Shown: positions 18,108-34,799 of the stretch, one piece after another
How the letters are laid out: every line of letters begins with the position of its first letter
How positions within the stretch are numbered: position 1 is the first letter of the stretch
From: Novosphingobium sp. UBA6272
GTDB taxonomy: Bacteria; Pseudomonadota; Alphaproteobacteria; Sphingomonadales; Sphingomonadaceae
Assembly: GCF_002440635.1 (NCBI RefSeq)
Contig: NZ_DJUW01000017.1
Coordinates: 1-64,000, forward strand
Direction of reading: 5' to 3'
DNA: 64,000 nucleotides
Notes under the pieces: generated by a model
Seen by the model: the letters and a program-made list of their open reading frames with translations, nothing else
The model's database searches: none
Told to the model about the DNA's origin: nothing
Position numbers and translations under genes: made by a program

Positions 18108-18524
18108 TCAGTGGCCAGCCGGCTCAGTCAGGATCCTGCGTCTTCCCGGCCCATAGCGGCGCCAGACGATCCCCCAGGGAATGATCGGCACGTAGATCAG
18201 GATCGGCACGCATTCCCAGAACAGGTGCTCGATTTCGGGCGCAATCGTCCCCGCCAGCCAGGCCGGCAGCGCGATCCGCAGCATCAGCACGAATTTCCAG
18301 CCCAGTTCGAACAGCAGCACCGGCAGCATGGCGATCGGGCGGAATATGCCCATCACGCATAGCAGCGCGAGCGAGGCAAGGAAGCAGGTCAGCGCCGCGA
18401 GCTGGTAGCCAAGCGGTTCGGGCAGCCAGATCAGCCTTGGGATGATGGTCATCCCAAGGCCGATGGCGATGGCGGCGTAACAAAGTCGAAGCAGCACGAT
18501 CCGCCAGGTCGGGAGACGGTTCAC
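18108..18524 (-). CDS. Hypothetical four-helix membrane protein
   Basis: A 138-residue protein with about four hydrophobic segments and an Arg-rich C-terminus (WRRYGPGRRRIL). I do not recognise a family. The GTG start overlaps the stop of the upstream HTH gene (GTGA), so the two are translationally coupled. It is the last gene of the DUF2975-HTH operon. Confidence 0.75.
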   Translation of the reverse strand: MNRLPTWRIVLLRLCYAAIAIGLGMTIIPRLIWLPEPLGYQLAALTCFLASLALLCVMGIFRPIAMLPVLLFELGWKFVLMLRIALPAWLAGTIAPEIEHLFWECVPILIYVPIIPWGIVWRRYGPGRRRILTEPAGH

Positions 18525-18766
18525 TGCGCCGTCTCCCCGTTCTGGTAGCCAAGCAGGTCACCCGGCTGGCAATCGAGTTCCCGGCAGATCGCCTCGAGCG
18601 TCGAGAAGCGGATCGCCTTGGCCTTTCCGGTCTTGAGAATCGAGAGGTTGGCCAGGGTGATGTCGACCCGTTCGGCCAGTTCGGTCAGGGTCATGCGGCG
18701 GGCATGAAGCAGGTCGTCGAGCTTGACCACGATGTTGCCTCCTTCGGTTTCGGGGTTGTCGGGCAT
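18521..18766 (-). CDS. YozG-like XRE/HTH transcriptional regulator
   Basis: An 81-residue Cro/CI-type regulator: VKLDDLLHARRMTLTELAERVDITLANLSILKTGKAKAIRFSTLEAICRELDCQPGDLL, the HTH_26 pattern of B. subtilis YozG. The start ATG (18766) overlaps the stop of the DUF2975 gene by one base, and its stop overlaps the next start. The DUF2975-YozG pair is widespread. The regulator probably controls its own operon through the AT-rich repeats near 19622-19700. Much longer readings of this frame run antisense through the DUF2975 gene and are not credible. Confidence 0.9.
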   Translation of the reverse strand: MPDNPETEGGNIVVKLDDLLHARRMTLTELAERVDITLANLSILKTGKAKAIRFSTLEAICRELDCQPGDLLGYQNGETAQ

Positions 18767-19302
18767 CACACGGTTCCTTCCAGCTCTTCGCGCATCCGGG
18801 TGCCTTCGCGGAACACGCGGGCGAGGATGAACAGGATCAAGGTGAGCAGGATGCCGCCGCCATCGAGGCCGCCATCGAACTGGATCTTCTTGTCGACCTT
18901 GTCGGCATAGGGCGCGAGCCACATGGCAAGCCCCGCGACCGGCAGGATCATGGCCTGGACGATCACCGTGATCCAACCCATCCGGCTGAGCCGGTCGGCA
19001 TTTTCGGGACGGAACGGATCGCCCTCGCCAACCGAATTGATGATGCCGAGCAGTTCGCCGAAGAAGCGATAGCCCAGGAACATCAGGCCCATGCCGGTCA
19101 CCATGGCGAGGATGATGAACCAGAAGCTGATCATGGGCACTTCGGCGGCAGCGATTTCGGCCATCAGATCGGCGCGCCCGACGCTGAGCAAGGCGCCGAT
19201 GCCAATACCGAGCATCACGATGGCAAAGATGGCCAGGAACTGCGCGATCACGACCATTATCTTGGCGATGGCAAGCAGCGGGTCTTTGGGTATGGTCGAC
19301 AT
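18766..19302 (-). CDS. DUF2975-family membrane protein
   Basis: A 178-residue protein with four transmembrane helices and a segment FRPENADRLSRMGWITV typical of DUF2975 (YoaS-like). Function unknown. In known pairs the adjacent YozG-type regulator is co-expressed, as here (1-bp overlap). ATG 19302, with GGAG further upstream than usual (CAGGGAGACCGAAC). Confidence 0.87.
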   Translation of the reverse strand: MSTIPKDPLLAIAKIMVVIAQFLAIFAIVMLGIGIGALLSVGRADLMAEIAAAEVPMISFWFIILAMVTGMGLMFLGYRFFGELLGIINSVGEGDPFRPENADRLSRMGWITVIVQAMILPVAGLAMWLAPYADKVDKKIQFDGGLDGGGILLTLILFILARVFREGTRMREELEGTV

Positions 19303-19332
19303 GTTCGGTCTCCCTGTTGGCTGGGCCTGCGA

Positions 19333-19434
19333 TCAGGCCAGGGCCGGGCCTGCCAGCGTGGCATGCCAGGTGGTGAGGACAGCGGTGAATGCCATTGCGG
19401 CAACCGCGAGGCGGGTGGCGAGAGTGAGGGTCAT
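19333..19434 (-). CDS. Small hydrophobic protein, 33 residues
   Basis: MTLTLATRLAVAAMAF then a short hydrophobic run ending TLAGPALA. It looks like an isolated signal/transmembrane peptide. It sits between another tiny gene and DUF2975 on the same strand, 30 bp from the latter. No good ribosome site is seen, so translation is uncertain; coupling to the previous gene is possible. The end (GPALA) recalls the end of the upstream 43-residue peptide (VELA). Confidence 0.4.
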   Translation of the reverse strand: MTLTLATRLAVAAMAFTAVLTTWHATLAGPALA

Positions 19435-19473
19435 GGGAGGGACGCTTTCTTTCTTGGGGCGGTCTGGGCGCGC

Positions 19474-19605
19474 TCAGGCGAGCTCGACCAGGGCAACGGT
19501 GCTGCTGGGTGCAGCCTGGGCGGGCATCGACAGGGTCGGAACCCACAGCAGGGCGAACATCGCGGCAGCGAAAAACAGGGCGGCGGGGCGGCTGGTCTTG
19601 GTCAT
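19474..19605 (-). CDS. Small secreted or membrane peptide, 43 residues
   Basis: MTKTSRPAALFFAAAMFALL... with a signal-like N-terminus, a likely cleavage after AQA and a tail PSSTVALVELA. The ATG at 19605 follows CGGAG with 8-nt spacing. It would be the first gene of the DUF2975-HTH operon, directly after the operator-like repeats. I know no function; similar tiny leader-like proteins seem to occur at this place in related genomes, but this is from memory. Confidence 0.55.
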   Translation of the reverse strand: MTKTSRPAALFFAAAMFALLWVPTLSMPAQAAPSSTVALVELA

Positions 19606-19621
19606 TTGTTGAACTCCGATA

Positions 19622-19700
19622 TGCTTGATATCGACATTCAATAAGGCGCGTCGGGCATATTGTCAATCGATAATATCGAAAATCAATATGAACCACATCG
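19622..19700. promoter_or_regulatory. AT-rich operator repeats of the DUF2975-HTH operon
   Basis: Two copies of a 19-bp sequence, GATATCGACATTCAATAAG (19627-19645) and AATATCGAAAATCAATATG (19672-19690), match at 15 positions. The second overlaps a perfect palindrome TCGATA-A-TATCGA (19667-19679) and an outer ATATTG/CAATAT pair. This AT-rich block is in strong contrast to its surroundings and begins about 20 bp upstream of the first small gene. Autoregulation by the YozG-like protein is inferred. Confidence 0.55.
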
Positions 19701-19746
19701 AAAGTCGAAATGCGCACAATTCTGCGGGCTTGCCGGGTCTGGCGGT

Positions 19747-19775
19747 TTGACAGCGCAGGCCTGCGCACCTATATG
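19747..19775 (+). promoter_or_regulatory. Sigma-70 promoter of rpoBC with palindromic spacer
   Basis: TTGACA (19747-19752), a 17-nt spacer and TATATG (19770-19775), 224 bp upstream of rpoB. The spacer contains the perfect 14-bp palindrome GCGCAGGCCTGCGC (19753-19766), which could be a repressor site. The stretch from 19776 to 19998 is then the untranslated leader; no gene is seen in it. Confidence 0.7.
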
Positions 19776-19998
19776 CGCCCCTCGCTCGACGCTTCGAGCA
19801 AGCAGGGCCCATGCGCGGGGGTTCGGCACGGAAGGAAGCGGCGGGACATCCATCTGACGCAAGAGGCTGCAGGCCGCTTCCCGAATCGGGAACGCGCGCC
19901 AGGCGGCCTTTTTGCCGTCAGGCGGACGCCACACGCCGCGCGTGGCAGATTTCACCGCCGGATTTCCGGCACTCAAGCGAAAGAGGCAAGACCCTCCC

Positions 19999-24168
<4,170 letters not shown>

Positions 24169-24242
24169 CGGAACCGGGCGGACCCCGGTCCGCCCGCACC
24201 CCGCTCCGCCAATACCAGATTCACCCCCAGAGGGACTGAAAC

Positions 24243-28532
<4,290 letters not shown>

Positions 28533-28564
28533 GCGCCTTCAGTCCCAAAAGCTGAACAACGAAG

Positions 28565-28595
28565 ACCCCGCCGGCGCGATCCGGCGGGGTTTTTG
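28565..28595 (+). terminator. Terminator of rpoBC
   Basis: A 10-bp stem (ACCCCGCCGG with CCGGCGGGGT, 28565-28574/28581-28590), 6-nt loop and a TTTTTG tail. Confidence 0.93.
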
Positions 28596-28794
28596 TTTGC
28601 CTCGGCCGGTCAGCCCTTACAAATCGCCAGTGTGTCCCCATATGGAGCTTACGCCCCTGCGCCGTCGCGCGGATCTGTCCGGCGATGTCTCATTTCGATC
28701 AAAACAGGTTTGATTGGCGTTCCTGAGGCAGGAATCGACGCCGCTTGGTCCGGGGCTTTGACAGCCCGGTCCTACGCGAACGGAGACGCTCGCC

Positions 28795-29664
28795 ATGATC
28801 GCCTATTTCATTCTCGTTCACCGGTTTCCGGAACAATTCAAGCGGCTGTTCCGATCGATCTATCAGCCCGGCAACAGCTATGTTGTACATATCGACAAGA
28901 GCTCAGGGCCAGAGCTCGCCAAGGATCTGGGACGTTTTCTGGCCTCGTACCGGGGCGTAAGGATCCTGCCCGCGCGTAACGCGCTGTGGGGTGGTTACAG
29001 CCTGGTCGATGCCGAACTGCGCGGCATGGCGGCGCTGTTGCAGATGGACAGCAGCTGGACACATTACATCAACCTTTCCGGACAGGACTTCCCGCTCAAG
29101 AGCCAGGAGTATATCCGCAGCTTTCTGACCGCTCACCCCGACCGGCAATTTATCCGCGCGGTTTGCCAACGCAGCCAGCGGCCGGAAACGCTCAACCGGG
29201 TCAGCCATTACTTCGTCGAGCGATTCGGCCGGATCTTTCGCACCCGGATCGCTCGCAAGTTCCTGCCAGGCGCAGCCCCGTTCATCGGCACCCAGTGGAA
29301 AGCGGTGACACGCGGCTTCTGCGAATTTGTCTGCGCCGACAGGCGGGTCGCGCGGTACAAGGCCTTTTATCAGCACAGCTTCATTGCTGATGAGGCCTTC
29401 TTTCAGACAGTTCTGATGAACCACGCCGATCAGGGCGAAGTGGTCAACGACGATCTAAGGATGATCGATTGGGTCCCGGATGGCCCGATCAAACTGCGCC
29501 CGCGCAATTTCGGCAGCGCCGATATCGCCGCACTAAGGCTGAGCCCCGACCTGTTCGCACGCAAGTTTGACGGCGAAGAAGATCGCGAAGTGCTGGGGCT
29601 GCTCGAAGCCCATCTCAAAACGCGCGCCGCGACGCATTATCTGGCCCCCGCCATCGCCGCATGA
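28795..29664 (+). CDS. GT14-like (core-2/I-branching) glycosyltransferase
   Basis: A 289-residue protein: IAYFILVHRFPEQFKRLFRSIYQPGNSYVVHIDKSSG, ILPARNALWGGYSLVDAELRGMAALL, HYINLSGQDFPLKSQEYIR, then HSFIADEAFFQTVLMNH. These are hallmarks of the core-2/I-branching beta-1,6-GlcNAc/xylosyltransferase family (PF02485). Donor and acceptor are unknown; bacterial members act on exopolysaccharides or surface glycans. ATG 28795 follows CGGAGACGC. The 200 bp after the rpoC terminator hold nothing else recognisable. Confidence 0.85.
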   Translation: MIAYFILVHRFPEQFKRLFRSIYQPGNSYVVHIDKSSGPELAKDLGRFLASYRGVRILPARNALWGGYSLVDAELRGMAALLQMDSSWTHYINLSGQDFPLKSQEYIRSFLTAHPDRQFIRAVCQRSQRPETLNRVSHYFVERFGRIFRTRIARKFLPGAAPFIGTQWKAVTRGFCEFVCADRRVARYKAFYQHSFIADEAFFQTVLMNHADQGEVVNDDLRMIDWVPDGPIKLRPRNFGSADIAALRLSPDLFARKFDGEEDREVLGLLEAHLKTRAATHYLAPAIAA

Positions 29665-29697
29665 ACCCGGCACATTACCTCCCGAAAGGAGCCAACC

Positions 29698-29829
29698 ATG
29701 GCCAAATCGCAGAAGAAATCGAACCGTGAGGCACGCAAACCCAAGGCCCCGAAGGTCAAGACCAACGTCTCAAACCCCAGTGACAAGCCCGGCGTGGTCC
29801 GCGGGCTCGACAACATGAAGAACAAATAG
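29698..29829 (+). CDS. Small basic conserved-type protein, 43 residues
   Basis: AKSQKKSNREARKPKAPKVKTN, then VSNPSDKPGVVRGLDNMKNK: a Lys/Arg-rich, probably disordered peptide. ATG 29698 has AAAGGAG upstream at good spacing. It lies 33 bp after the glycosyltransferase in the same direction. Similar small Lys-rich proteins occur in sphingomonads, without known function; nucleic-acid binding would be a guess from charge. Confidence 0.72.
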   Translation: MAKSQKKSNREARKPKAPKVKTNVSNPSDKPGVVRGLDNMKNK

Positions 29830-29835
29830 CGCCGC

Positions 29836-30954
29836 TCAGGCGTAAGCCACCCGCTCCAGCGCGCCGAAGCAGGCCAGCGCGCCCGGATCGCCGAACGGCG
29901 AAAGCTGGCTCATCATCACGCCGCCCACCCCGACGGCGGGATCGATCCAGTAATAGGAATTGAACACCCCGGCCCAGGCCAGGCTGCCTGGGCTGCGACC
30001 GTTGGGGCCCTGCTCAGGATTGATCAGGAAGCCCAGCCCCCAGCCGGTGTGCTGATCGGGGAAGGTATCATAGGGCAGGGCGAAGTTGGGCATCACGCTG
30101 TCCATAAATCCGGCGCGCAGGGTTCCAATCTGGTTGCGGCCCATTTCCGCGACCGTTTCGCTGGTCAGGATCCGTTTTCCGTCCAACTCGCCGCCGCGCA
30201 GCACGGCCCGCACGAACCGGGCATAGTCGCTCGCCGTGCTGATCAGCCCGCCGCCGCCATTGTGGTACTCGCCGCCGCCGATGAACATCGGCTGGACTCT
30301 TGGCGATCCGCCCTCGTCCCGGACGTGAACCTGCGCTGCGCCATCGGGCAGGGCATCAAGGAAACCGGTGCGGGTCATCCCGAGCGGGGCGAAGACCTGT
30401 TCGGCCAAATAGTCGCCAAGGCTTCGGCCCGTCGCCGCTTCGACCGCGAGCCCGACCCAATCGGTCGCCACCGAATATTCCCAACGATCCCCCGGATCGA
30501 ACATCAGCGGCATCTTGATCGAAGCCTTCGATCCCGGCTCGGGCATCCCGACCGCGCCGAAATACTGCAGCACTTGCGAATGCACGAAGAAATAGCCCAG
30601 CCCGGCCGTATGGGTCAGCAGGTGGCGCAGCGTGATCGGCCGCGCTGCGGGGCGCAATTGCGGCTGTCCTTCGCCGTCAAAGCCGGTCAGGACCTGGGCA
30701 TCGGCAAGATCGGGCAACAGATTGCCGATCGGCGCGTCGAGGCCAAGCTTTCCTTGTTCGACCAGCTGCATCGCTGCGACCGAGACCAGCGCCTTGGTCA
30801 TCGAGGCGATCTGGAATTGGGTGTCGAGCGCCAGCGGCGCCTTGCTCTCCACGTCGCGCACCCCGTGGCTCTCGGCAAACCGCACTCCGTCGCGGTCAAC
30901 GATCATTCCCACCACACCGGGCATGTTGGCGGCTGCGAAAGCCTGATGGAACAT
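29836..30954 (-). CDS. Class C beta-lactamase-related serine hydrolase
   Basis: A 372-residue protein with S51-M-T-K54 (QIASMTKALVS), Y160-S-V (WEYSVATDW) and HTGWGLGF as the third motif. No signal peptide is seen, so it is probably a cytoplasmic esterase/transesterase (EstB type) and not a beta-lactamase. ATG 30954 follows AGGGAGAGACAG; the long upstream extension of this frame overlaps nadE and is rejected. Divergent from nadE with 57 bp between starts. Confidence 0.87.
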   Translation of the reverse strand: MFHQAFAAANMPGVVGMIVDRDGVRFAESHGVRDVESKAPLALDTQFQIASMTKALVSVAAMQLVEQGKLGLDAPIGNLLPDLADAQVLTGFDGEGQPQLRPAARPITLRHLLTHTAGLGYFFVHSQVLQYFGAVGMPEPGSKASIKMPLMFDPGDRWEYSVATDWVGLAVEAATGRSLGDYLAEQVFAPLGMTRTGFLDALPDGAAQVHVRDEGGSPRVQPMFIGGGEYHNGGGGLISTASDYARFVRAVLRGGELDGKRILTSETVAEMGRNQIGTLRAGFMDSVMPNFALPYDTFPDQHTGWGLGFLINPEQGPNGRSPGSLAWAGVFNSYYWIDPAVGVGGVMMSQLSPFGDPGALACFGALERVAYA

Positions 30955-31011
30955 CTGTCTCTCCCTCTTCTTGCCATTGGCTAACGCGGTCGCAGGGCTT
31001 AGGAAAGCCCT

Positions 31012-32673
31012 ATGACCGATCGCCTCTCCATCACCCTTGCCCAGCTCAACCAGTCGGTCGGCGATATTGCCGGCAATGCCAAGGCAATGCTCGCCGCGCG
31101 CGAGCGGGCCAAGGCCCAGCGCGCGGACCTGATCGTCTTTCCCGAAATGCAGCTGGTCGGCTATCCGGCCGAGGATCTGGTGCTCAAGCCGGCCTTCGTC
31201 GCCCGCGCCGCGGAAGAGCTTGAGGCGATGGCCCAGGTCACCGCCGATGGCGGTCCGGCGATGCTGGTCGGCTCGATCTTCGTGGTCGACGGCGCATTGC
31301 ACAACGGGGTGGCCCTGCTCGACGGCGGAAAGGTTGCGGCGGTCCGGCTCAAGCACGAGCTACCCAACTACGGCACTTTCGACGAGGTTCGCCTGTTCCA
31401 GCCCGGCCCCCTGCCCGAGCCGATCGGGTTCAAGGGCGTGCTGATCGGCCTGCCGATCTGTGAGGACGTCTGGCATCCCGACGTTTGCCGCCATCTCGCC
31501 GATTTCGGAGCTGAGCTGCTGATCTGCATCAACGGCAGCCCTTACGAGATAGACAAGGACACGCTGCGGATCGAAGGCGTGGCCAAGCGCCGCGCCGCCG
31601 ATACCGGGCTGCCGCTGGCCTACCTCAACCGCGTCGGCGGACAGGATGAACTGGTGTTCGATGGTGCCAGTTTTGTGGTGGGCGGCGATGGCTCGGTCCC
31701 GGTGCAGATGGCCGACTGGGAAGAGCAGGAAGTCACCACCCGCTGGACCCGTACGGACAAGGGTTGGCGCTGCGAGCCGGGCGAAGTGGCGCTACTGGCC
31801 GAGCATCCTGAGGACATCTACTGCGCGATGGTCCTGGCCTTGCGCGACTATGTGAATCGCAACCGCTTCCCCGGCGTGGTGCTGGGCCTTTCGGGCGGGA
31901 TCGATTCCGCGATCTGCGCTGCGATTGCCGCCGATGCGCTGGGGCCGGAACGAGTCTGGTGCGTGATGTTGCCGAGCCGCTTCACCAGCCAATTGAGCCT
32001 CGATCTCGCCACCGAATGCGCGACGATGATCGGCTGCCGGTACGACACGATCCCGATCAATCCGGCGGTGATGGCCTTCGACGAAATGCTGGCAGGCAGT
32101 TTCGCCGACAAGGAATACGATATCACCGAGGAGAACGTGCAAAGCCGGATCCGCGGCGTCACCCTGATGGCGCTCTCCAACAAGTTCGGCCCGATGCTGC
32201 TGACCACCGGCAACAAGAGCGAGATGAGCGTCGGCTATGCCACGATCTACGGCGACATGGCGGGCGGCTACAACCCGCTGAAGGACGCCTACAAGATGAC
32301 TGTCTTCGCGATCAGCGAATGGCGCAACCGGCACAAGCCCAAGATCGGCCTCGGCCCCGACGGCCCGGTAATGCCCGCCGGGATCATCACCCGCCCGCCT
32401 TCGGCCGAACTGCGCCCCGACCAGAAGGACGAGGATTCGCTGCCGCCCTACAAGATTCTCGATGGCATCCTGCTCGGCCTGGTCGAGCATGAGAAGAGCG
32501 TCGACCAGCTGGTCAGCGAAGGCTTCGACCGCGACACCGTGGTCCGGATCGAGCGCCTGCTCTACGTGGCCGAATACAAGCGCCGCCAGGCCCCGCCGGG
32601 GGTCAAGCTGGGCACGCGCAATTTCGGGCGGGATCGCAGGTATCCGATTACGAATGCGTTTCGGAGTGCGTAG
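31012..32673 (+). CDS. nadE: Glutamine-dependent NAD+ synthetase
   Basis: Makes NAD+ from deamido-NAD+, ATP and glutamine, 553 residues. The N-terminal nitrilase-type glutaminase has the triad E45 (FPEMQLVG), K114 (RLKHELPNYG) and C150 (GLPICEDVW). The C-terminal synthetase has the P-loop LSGGIDSAICAAIA and TTGNKSEMSVGYATIYGDMAGGYNPLKD. Complete. Confidence 0.97.
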   Translation: MTDRLSITLAQLNQSVGDIAGNAKAMLAARERAKAQRADLIVFPEMQLVGYPAEDLVLKPAFVARAAEELEAMAQVTADGGPAMLVGSIFVVDGALHNGVALLDGGKVAAVRLKHELPNYGTFDEVRLFQPGPLPEPIGFKGVLIGLPICEDVWHPDVCRHLADFGAELLICINGSPYEIDKDTLRIEGVAKRRAADTGLPLAYLNRVGGQDELVFDGASFVVGGDGSVPVQMADWEEQEVTTRWTRTDKGWRCEPGEVALLAEHPEDIYCAMVLALRDYVNRNRFPGVVLGLSGGIDSAICAAIAADALGPERVWCVMLPSRFTSQLSLDLATECATMIGCRYDTIPINPAVMAFDEMLAGSFADKEYDITEENVQSRIRGVTLMALSNKFGPMLLTTGNKSEMSVGYATIYGDMAGGYNPLKDAYKMTVFAISEWRNRHKPKIGLGPDGPVMPAGIITRPPSAELRPDQKDEDSLPPYKILDGILLGLVEHEKSVDQLVSEGFDRDTVVRIERLLYVAEYKRRQAPPGVKLGTRNFGRDRRYPITNAFRSA

Positions 32674-32732
32674 TTGAAATAGTTCTGGCCACTGCCTAAG
32701 TCCCTGTTCAAGAAGTATTGGGGGGACGGCAA

Positions 32733-33479
32733 ATGTGGCAAGACATCAAATTGGTCTATCAGACCGCGTGGCGCTGCATCTGGTTGCTTCCATTACTGTT
32801 CCTGATCTCTCCCGTCGTCGAAATGGCCCAGCATGTGGTCGAAATTCGGACCGGAATGTATGACAGTCTGGCCGCTGCCAAAGCCGTAGCCGACGATCCG
32901 CTGCGCATGACGTTCGGCTTTGCCAAAGTCATCGCGCTCGCCCTGCCGACATACTGGTTCATCCGCCTGATGGCCTTCGGCGGTCCCGAGCGTGCGGCGC
33001 GGTTTGAATGGCCGGCCATCGGCCTGTGGCTGGTGCTGTTTGCCCTGAGCGTGGTCCAGCAGGGCTACTCGCTGTTTGGAATACCGGTCGGGCAAGTGCT
33101 GGGGCTGACCGGCAAGACGGCGATCTGGGCCGGGCCGGTCCTTGCGATAGTCTGGTCGATCATCGGCATCTACCTGATGGCCTGGGTGGTCGCCTGGACC
33201 CTGGGCAATCGGGCGATCGGGCCGGTCAGGTCCTTCAGCGTCATGGCCGGATCGTTCTGGCGGACGCTGGGCTATTCGGTTGCCTGCATCCTGCCGCTGA
33301 TGGCGGTGCATTATGCGCTCGGCTATCTGGCCATCGCGCTGACGCCAGCCTGGCTCGACTGGCCGGTGCTGATCCTGGACGCGCTGGTGGTGGGCCTGCT
33401 CGCCTGCACCATGGCCGGCTCAAGCTATATCGCGGCCCGCAGCGCGGCGGCGCGCAAGAACGTCGATCTGGCCGGATGA
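32733..33479 (+). CDS. Hypothetical multi-pass membrane protein
   Basis: A 248-residue protein with about six hydrophobic helices; I do not recognise the family. ATG 32733 follows GGGGGAC; the TTG at 32718 is an unlikely alternative. It lies 59 bp downstream of nadE, perhaps in the same transcript. Confidence 0.75.
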   Translation: MWQDIKLVYQTAWRCIWLLPLLFLISPVVEMAQHVVEIRTGMYDSLAAAKAVADDPLRMTFGFAKVIALALPTYWFIRLMAFGGPERAARFEWPAIGLWLVLFALSVVQQGYSLFGIPVGQVLGLTGKTAIWAGPVLAIVWSIIGIYLMAWVVAWTLGNRAIGPVRSFSVMAGSFWRTLGYSVACILPLMAVHYALGYLAIALTPAWLDWPVLILDALVVGLLACTMAGSSYIAARSAAARKNVDLAG

Positions 33480-33518
33480 CGCAGCATTGTTTCACGCTGC
33501 ACTGCAACAAAGGCGTTG

Positions 33519-33532
33519 CCATTGCGCAATGG
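33519..33532. promoter_or_regulatory. 14-bp palindrome upstream of the asd leader
   Basis: CCATTGCGCAATGG is a perfect palindrome 21 bp before the leader-peptide start. It could be a regulator site or part of the promoter region; no protein can be named. Confidence 0.4.
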
Positions 33533-33552
33533 GACCGCTAGAGGCGCGTCCC

Positions 33553-33630
33553 ATGTCGAACATGCCGGCCATTACCATTACCACCAAACCGACCGCCCCG
33601 GCGGGACCGGTTGTGGGGATGCGTAGCTAA
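33553..33630 (+). CDS. Thr/Ile-rich leader peptide upstream of asd (putative attenuator)
   Basis: A 25-residue reading frame, MSNMPAITITTKPTAPAG..., with GAGG eight bases upstream. Four Thr and two Ile codons fall within residues 7-14 (ITITTKPT), as in the E. coli thr leader. It ends 96 bp before asd, which makes the branch-point precursor of Thr, Ile, Met and Lys. The stop codon lies in the loop of one hairpin that competes with a second arrangement (33617-33673). Attenuation is inferred. Confidence 0.55.
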   Translation: MSNMPAITITTKPTAPAGPVVGMRS

Positions 33631-33673
33631 GGCATCCAGGCAACCCGCCCCGCACCGAGCAGGCGGGGCATCC
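33617..33673 (+). promoter_or_regulatory. Candidate alternative hairpins of the asd attenuator
   Basis: GGATGC (33617-33622) can pair with GCATCC at 33632-33637 or with a second GCATCC at 33668-33673. GCCCCGC (33647-33653) can pair with GCGGGGC (33663-33669), and this last hairpin excludes the long-range pairing. Mutually exclusive stems after a Thr/Ile-rich reading frame are what attenuation needs. A clear T-run after the last stem is missing, so termination might be weak or the control might act on translation. Confidence 0.4.
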
Positions 33674-33726
33674 AATCACGGATCAAAAGAACCCCCGCAC
33701 TGCTCTTCCCCATCAGGAGTAGCATC

Positions 33727-34755
33727 ATGGTTCATCGTTTCCCCAAGGGTCAGCAGCTCAACGTCGGCATCGTCGGCGCGACCGGCGTGGTCGGTTCGAC
33801 CATGCGCGAGATCCTGAAAGAGCGGAACTTTCCGATCAGGCAGCTGCGGCTGTTCGCTTCGGCGCGTTCGGCGGGCAAGGTGATCGATGGCGTAACGATC
33901 GAAGACGCCGCCACGGCCGACTATGCGGGGCTCGACATTGTGCTGTTCTCGGCAGGCGGATCGACCTCGAAGGCATTGGCACCCAAAGTTGCTGCTGCAG
34001 GCGCCATCGTGATCGACAACAGTTCGGCCTTCCGTTCGGACCCGGATGTGCCGCTGGTCGTTGCCGAAGTGAATGCGCATGCGATGGCGGACCTGCCCAA
34101 GGGGATTATCGCCAATCCCAATTGCACCACCATGGCGGTGATGCCCGCCTTGAAGCCGCTGCACGATGAGGCGGGCCTCAAGCGGATCGTGGCCAGCACT
34201 TACCAGGCAGTGTCAGGCGCGGGGCTGGAAGGGATCGAGGTGCTCGCACGTCAGCTTGACCACGTCGGCGACAAGGCGCGGCTGCTGGCCGAAGGTGGCC
34301 ATGACAATCTGCTGCCTGCCGCCGAAAAGTGGGCAGTGCCGATGGCGCACAATGTGGTTCCGCTGAACTATGTGCTGGGCGAGGACGACTACACCGAGGA
34401 AGAGCTCAAGCTGCGCGACGAGAGCCGCAAGATCCTCGGCATCCCCGGCCTGCCGGTGTCGGGCACCTGCGTGCGGGTTCCCGTGTTCACCGGGCATTCG
34501 ATCTCGCTCAACGTCGAATTCGAGCGCCCGATCAGCGCGAGCCGCGCGCTTGAACTGCTGGCGCAGGCCCCCGGCGTGGTGCTGAGCCAGTGCCCCAATC
34601 CGCTCGAGGCGACCGGCAAGGATCCGGTCTTCGTCGGCCGCGTCCGGGTTGACCGCACGGTCGAAAACGGCCTGGCGCTGTTCGTGGTGGGCGACAATCT
34701 GCGCAAGGGCGCGGCACTTAACGCGGTGCAGATCGCCGAAGCGTTGATCGGTTAA
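33727..34755 (+). CDS. asd: Aspartate-semialdehyde dehydrogenase
   Basis: Reduces aspartyl phosphate to aspartate semialdehyde, precursor of Lys, DAP, Thr, Met and Ile. 342 residues: NADP-binding VGIVGATGVVGSTM, active-site Cys in IIANPNCTTMAVMPAL, and the base-binding STYQAVSGAGLEGIEVL region. ATG 33727 after AGGAGTAGC. Preceded by a Thr/Ile-rich leader peptide. Confidence 0.97.
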   Translation: MVHRFPKGQQLNVGIVGATGVVGSTMREILKERNFPIRQLRLFASARSAGKVIDGVTIEDAATADYAGLDIVLFSAGGSTSKALAPKVAAAGAIVIDNSSAFRSDPDVPLVVAEVNAHAMADLPKGIIANPNCTTMAVMPALKPLHDEAGLKRIVASTYQAVSGAGLEGIEVLARQLDHVGDKARLLAEGGHDNLLPAAEKWAVPMAHNVVPLNYVLGEDDYTEEELKLRDESRKILGIPGLPVSGTCVRVPVFTGHSISLNVEFERPISASRALELLAQAPGVVLSQCPNPLEATGKDPVFVGRVRVDRTVENGLALFVVGDNLRKGAALNAVQIAEALIG

Positions 34756-34799
34756 GGCAAGTCGCGGGAACGCAACATAGCTTCGCTAGTTCCTGCGTC

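Noticed and set aside
18767..19768. A 330-codon upstream extension of the HTH regulator
   Set aside because: It runs in another frame over the clear DUF2975 gene and two small genes, and the extra sequence is Arg/Pro/His-rich, typical of a shadow frame.
30955..31356. N-terminal extension of the class C serine hydrolase
   Set aside because: It would overlap the well-supported start of nadE on the other strand; the family begins at the ATG at 30954, which has a good ribosome site.
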